Shown: positions 62,737 through 64,000 of the stretch, piece by piece
How the letters are laid out: each line of letters opens with the position of its first letter
Position numbering within the stretch: position 1 is the first letter of the stretch
Origin: Puniceibacterium antarcticum
GTDB taxonomy: Bacteria; Pseudomonadota; Alphaproteobacteria; Rhodobacterales; Rhodobacteraceae
Reading direction: 5' to 3'
Assembly: GCF_002760615.1 (NCBI RefSeq)
Contig: NZ_AWWI01000016.1
Span: 62,001 to 126,000 of the forward strand
DNA length: 64,000 nucleotides
Notes under the pieces: model-generated
What the model was told of the DNA's origin: nothing
The model's input: only the letters and a program-made list of their open reading frames with translations
Database searches by the model: none
Program-made: the position numbers and the translations under genes

Positions 62737-64000
62737 TGAATTTCTCCGCTTGGTCCATCAAGAACCCGGTTACTCCGATCCTCGCATTCGCTCTGCTGAC
62801 CATCACCGGACTGATGGCCTTTAACCGGCTCGACGTGCAGAACTTCCCGGACATGTCGCTGCCGACCATCTCGATATCCGCCAGTCTCGACGGTGCGGCA
62901 GCCGCCCAGCTTGAAACCGAGGTCGCGCGCAAGATCGAAGATCAGCTGACCGGGCTCGATCAACTCGACTCGGTAACTACCACAATCACTGACGGTTCGG
63001 TCAGCATTTCTGTCGCGTTTCAGGTGGGCAAGGATGTGCAGGTTGCTGCGGACGAAGTGCAGTCGAGCGTCGATCAGGCCCAGGGCGATCTGCCTGACGA
63101 GATGGACGCCCCCACTGTCTCCAAAACCACGCTGTCCGGCGGACCGCTGGTCACCTATGTCGTCAGCTCTGACAAGCTTGACGACGCTGAGCTGAGCTGG
63201 TTCATCGACAACGATTTCAAACGCGCGCTGATGTCGGTCGACGGCGTCGGCGAAGTGGGCCGACTGGGTGGGGTTGACCGCGAGATCCGAGTCGAGCTCA
63301 ACCCGTTGCTGCTGAACGGTCTGGGCCTTTCTACCTCTGACGTGAATGCCCAGCTTGATGACGTGCAGCGGGATCTCTCCGGAGGCAAGGCCGAGATAGG
63401 CAATGCGTCCCAGTCGGTCAGGGTGCTCGCCGCCTCGGAGAGCGTCGAGGATCTGCGCGCGATTCCGATCCCGCTGCCAAATGGCAACTGGGTGCGGCTT
63501 GATGAGCTGGGCACCGTCACCGACACCTATTCTGATCTATCGTCACTGGCCTATCTGAACGGCGAACCGGTGATAGCGGCACAGATCAAGCGCTTGACGG
63601 GCTATTCCGACCTCTCCGTGACCGAAAACGCGCGAGAGGCGGTCCGAGGGTTTGCGGCTGAAAACCCCCAAGTAAAGATCACCGAAGGCTATAACACCAT
63701 CCTGCCGACCGAGCAAAACTATGCCGCGTCGATGGACATGCTTTACGAGGGCGCGGTGATTGCCGTGATCGTGGTGTTTCTGTTCCTGATGGACTGGCGC
63801 GGCACCTTGCTGGCTGCAATCGCCCTGCCATTATCGATCATCCCGACATTTCTGGTGATGGATTACATGGGCTACTCGCTCAACACCGTCACCCTTCTTG
63901 CCCTGTCGCTGGTGGTCGGCATCCTTGTGGATGACGCAATCGTCGAGGTCGAGAACATTGAGCGGCACATGCAGATGGGCAAGCCTGCCTACGAGGCTTC
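62736..64000 (+). CDS. RND efflux inner-membrane pump, N-terminal part (partial)
   Basis: The open frame runs from the ATG at 62736 to the window end, 421 codons out of roughly 1,030 in the family. It begins MNFSAWSIKNPVTPILAFALL (first membrane helix), has the porter domain with LDVQNFPDMSLP and VEVNPLLLNGLGLS-like IRVELNPLLL, then membrane helices from about residue 340 (AVIAVIVVFLFLMDW) and the GILVDDAIVEVENIERH motif holding the proton-relay aspartates. Proton-driven export through the adaptor and channel encoded upstream; substrates unknown. Confidence 0.92.
   Translation, partial: MNFSAWSIKNPVTPILAFALLTITGLMAFNRLDVQNFPDMSLPTISISASLDGAAAAQLETEVARKIEDQLTGLDQLDSVTTTITDGSVSISVAFQVGKDVQVAADEVQSSVDQAQGDLPDEMDAPTVSKTTLSGGPLVTYVVSSDKLDDAELSWFIDNDFKRALMSVDGVGEVGRLGGVDREIRVELNPLLLNGLGLSTSDVNAQLDDVQRDLSGGKAEIGNASQSVRVLAASESVEDLRAIPIPLPNGNWVRLDELGTVTDTYSDLSSLAYLNGEPVIAAQIKRLTGYSDLSVTENAREAVRGFAAENPQVKITEGYNTILPTEQNYAASMDMLYEGAVIAVIVVFLFLMDWRGTLLAAIALPLSIIPTFLVMDYMGYSLNTVTLLALSLVVGILVDDAIVEVENIERHMQMGKPAYEA

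Noticed and set aside
1-64000. Insertion sequences, integrase, tRNA, rRNA or phage genes
   Set aside because: None could be recognised by eye on either strand; absence is not proven for short RNAs.

Overview
The window is GC-rich chromosomal DNA, densely packed with metabolic and transport operons. The content (TRAP, ABC and tripartite tricarboxylate transporters, an FnrL-type box, a PHO box, intracellular PHA depolymerase, many ATGA or GTGA coupled genes) suggests an alphaproteobacterium, most likely a marine Rhodobacterales (roseobacter-type) organism. That placement is inference from gene content and protein style; no rRNA, tRNA, phage, transposase or CRISPR array was seen.

Layout. (1) 1-4793: four-carbon acid sugar (D-erythronate/threonate) catabolism: end of otnK, otnC, otnI, a DeoR regulator, denD and a GntP-family permease, closed by a 13-bp perfect hairpin. 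(2) 4894-9225: trxC-like thioredoxin, a stand-alone HisKA_2-type sensor kinase preceded by a near-perfect FNR box, an FdhF/YdeP-type molybdopterin oxidoreductase and a 61-residue conserved-looking small protein. (3) 9364-18776: an unusual convergent cluster. The plus strand carries a SARP-like winged-helix/TPR regulator, a vanadium haloperoxidase/PAP2-like protein with a Gly-Phe repeat, and a subtilisin-like protease. The minus strand carries two unrecognised large proteins and a caspase-like protease with a peptidoglycan-binding-type domain. This is the best candidate for an undescribed system. (4) 19420-20578: a small cupin and a GNAT acetyltransferase.

(5) 20797-26186: PHO-box-controlled ugpBAEC glycerol-3-phosphate/glycerophosphodiester importer with an endonuclease/exonuclease/phosphatase-family enzyme where a phosphodiesterase would be expected. 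(6) 26443-39517: a divergent catabolic locus. Leftward: GntR/HutC regulator, LeuC- and LeuD-like hydro-lyase, TRAP transporter DctPQM. Rightward: 4-OT/SnoaL fusion, HyuB, HyuA, isochorismatase-fold protein lacking the amidase cysteine, isocitrate-lyase/PEP-mutase family lyase, FAD dehydrogenase. Together these look like uptake and breakdown of an unidentified cyclic or carboxylated compound ending in hydration and retro-aldol cleavage. (7) 39706-41678: glutathione transferase and PHA depolymerase.

(8) 41909-51028: a long leftward operon with a PAS protein, a TyrR-like AAA+ regulator lacking the sigma-54 contact loop, a PotABCD/YdcSTUV-like polyamine ABC importer and two aldehyde dehydrogenases, consistent with polyamine uptake and oxidation. 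(9) 51029-57725: a gene-poor kilobase, then a thiamine-diphosphate enzyme, a tripartite tricarboxylate transporter (TctC, TctB, TctA) and a glyoxalase-like protein. (10) 58075-64000: an OmpR/CpxR-type two-component system divergent from an RND efflux operon (outer-membrane factor, adaptor, and the first 421 codons of the pump).

Start sites were moved inside several longest reading frames where a ribosome-binding site, a start/stop overlap or the known family N-terminus favoured a downstream codon; each case is stated.
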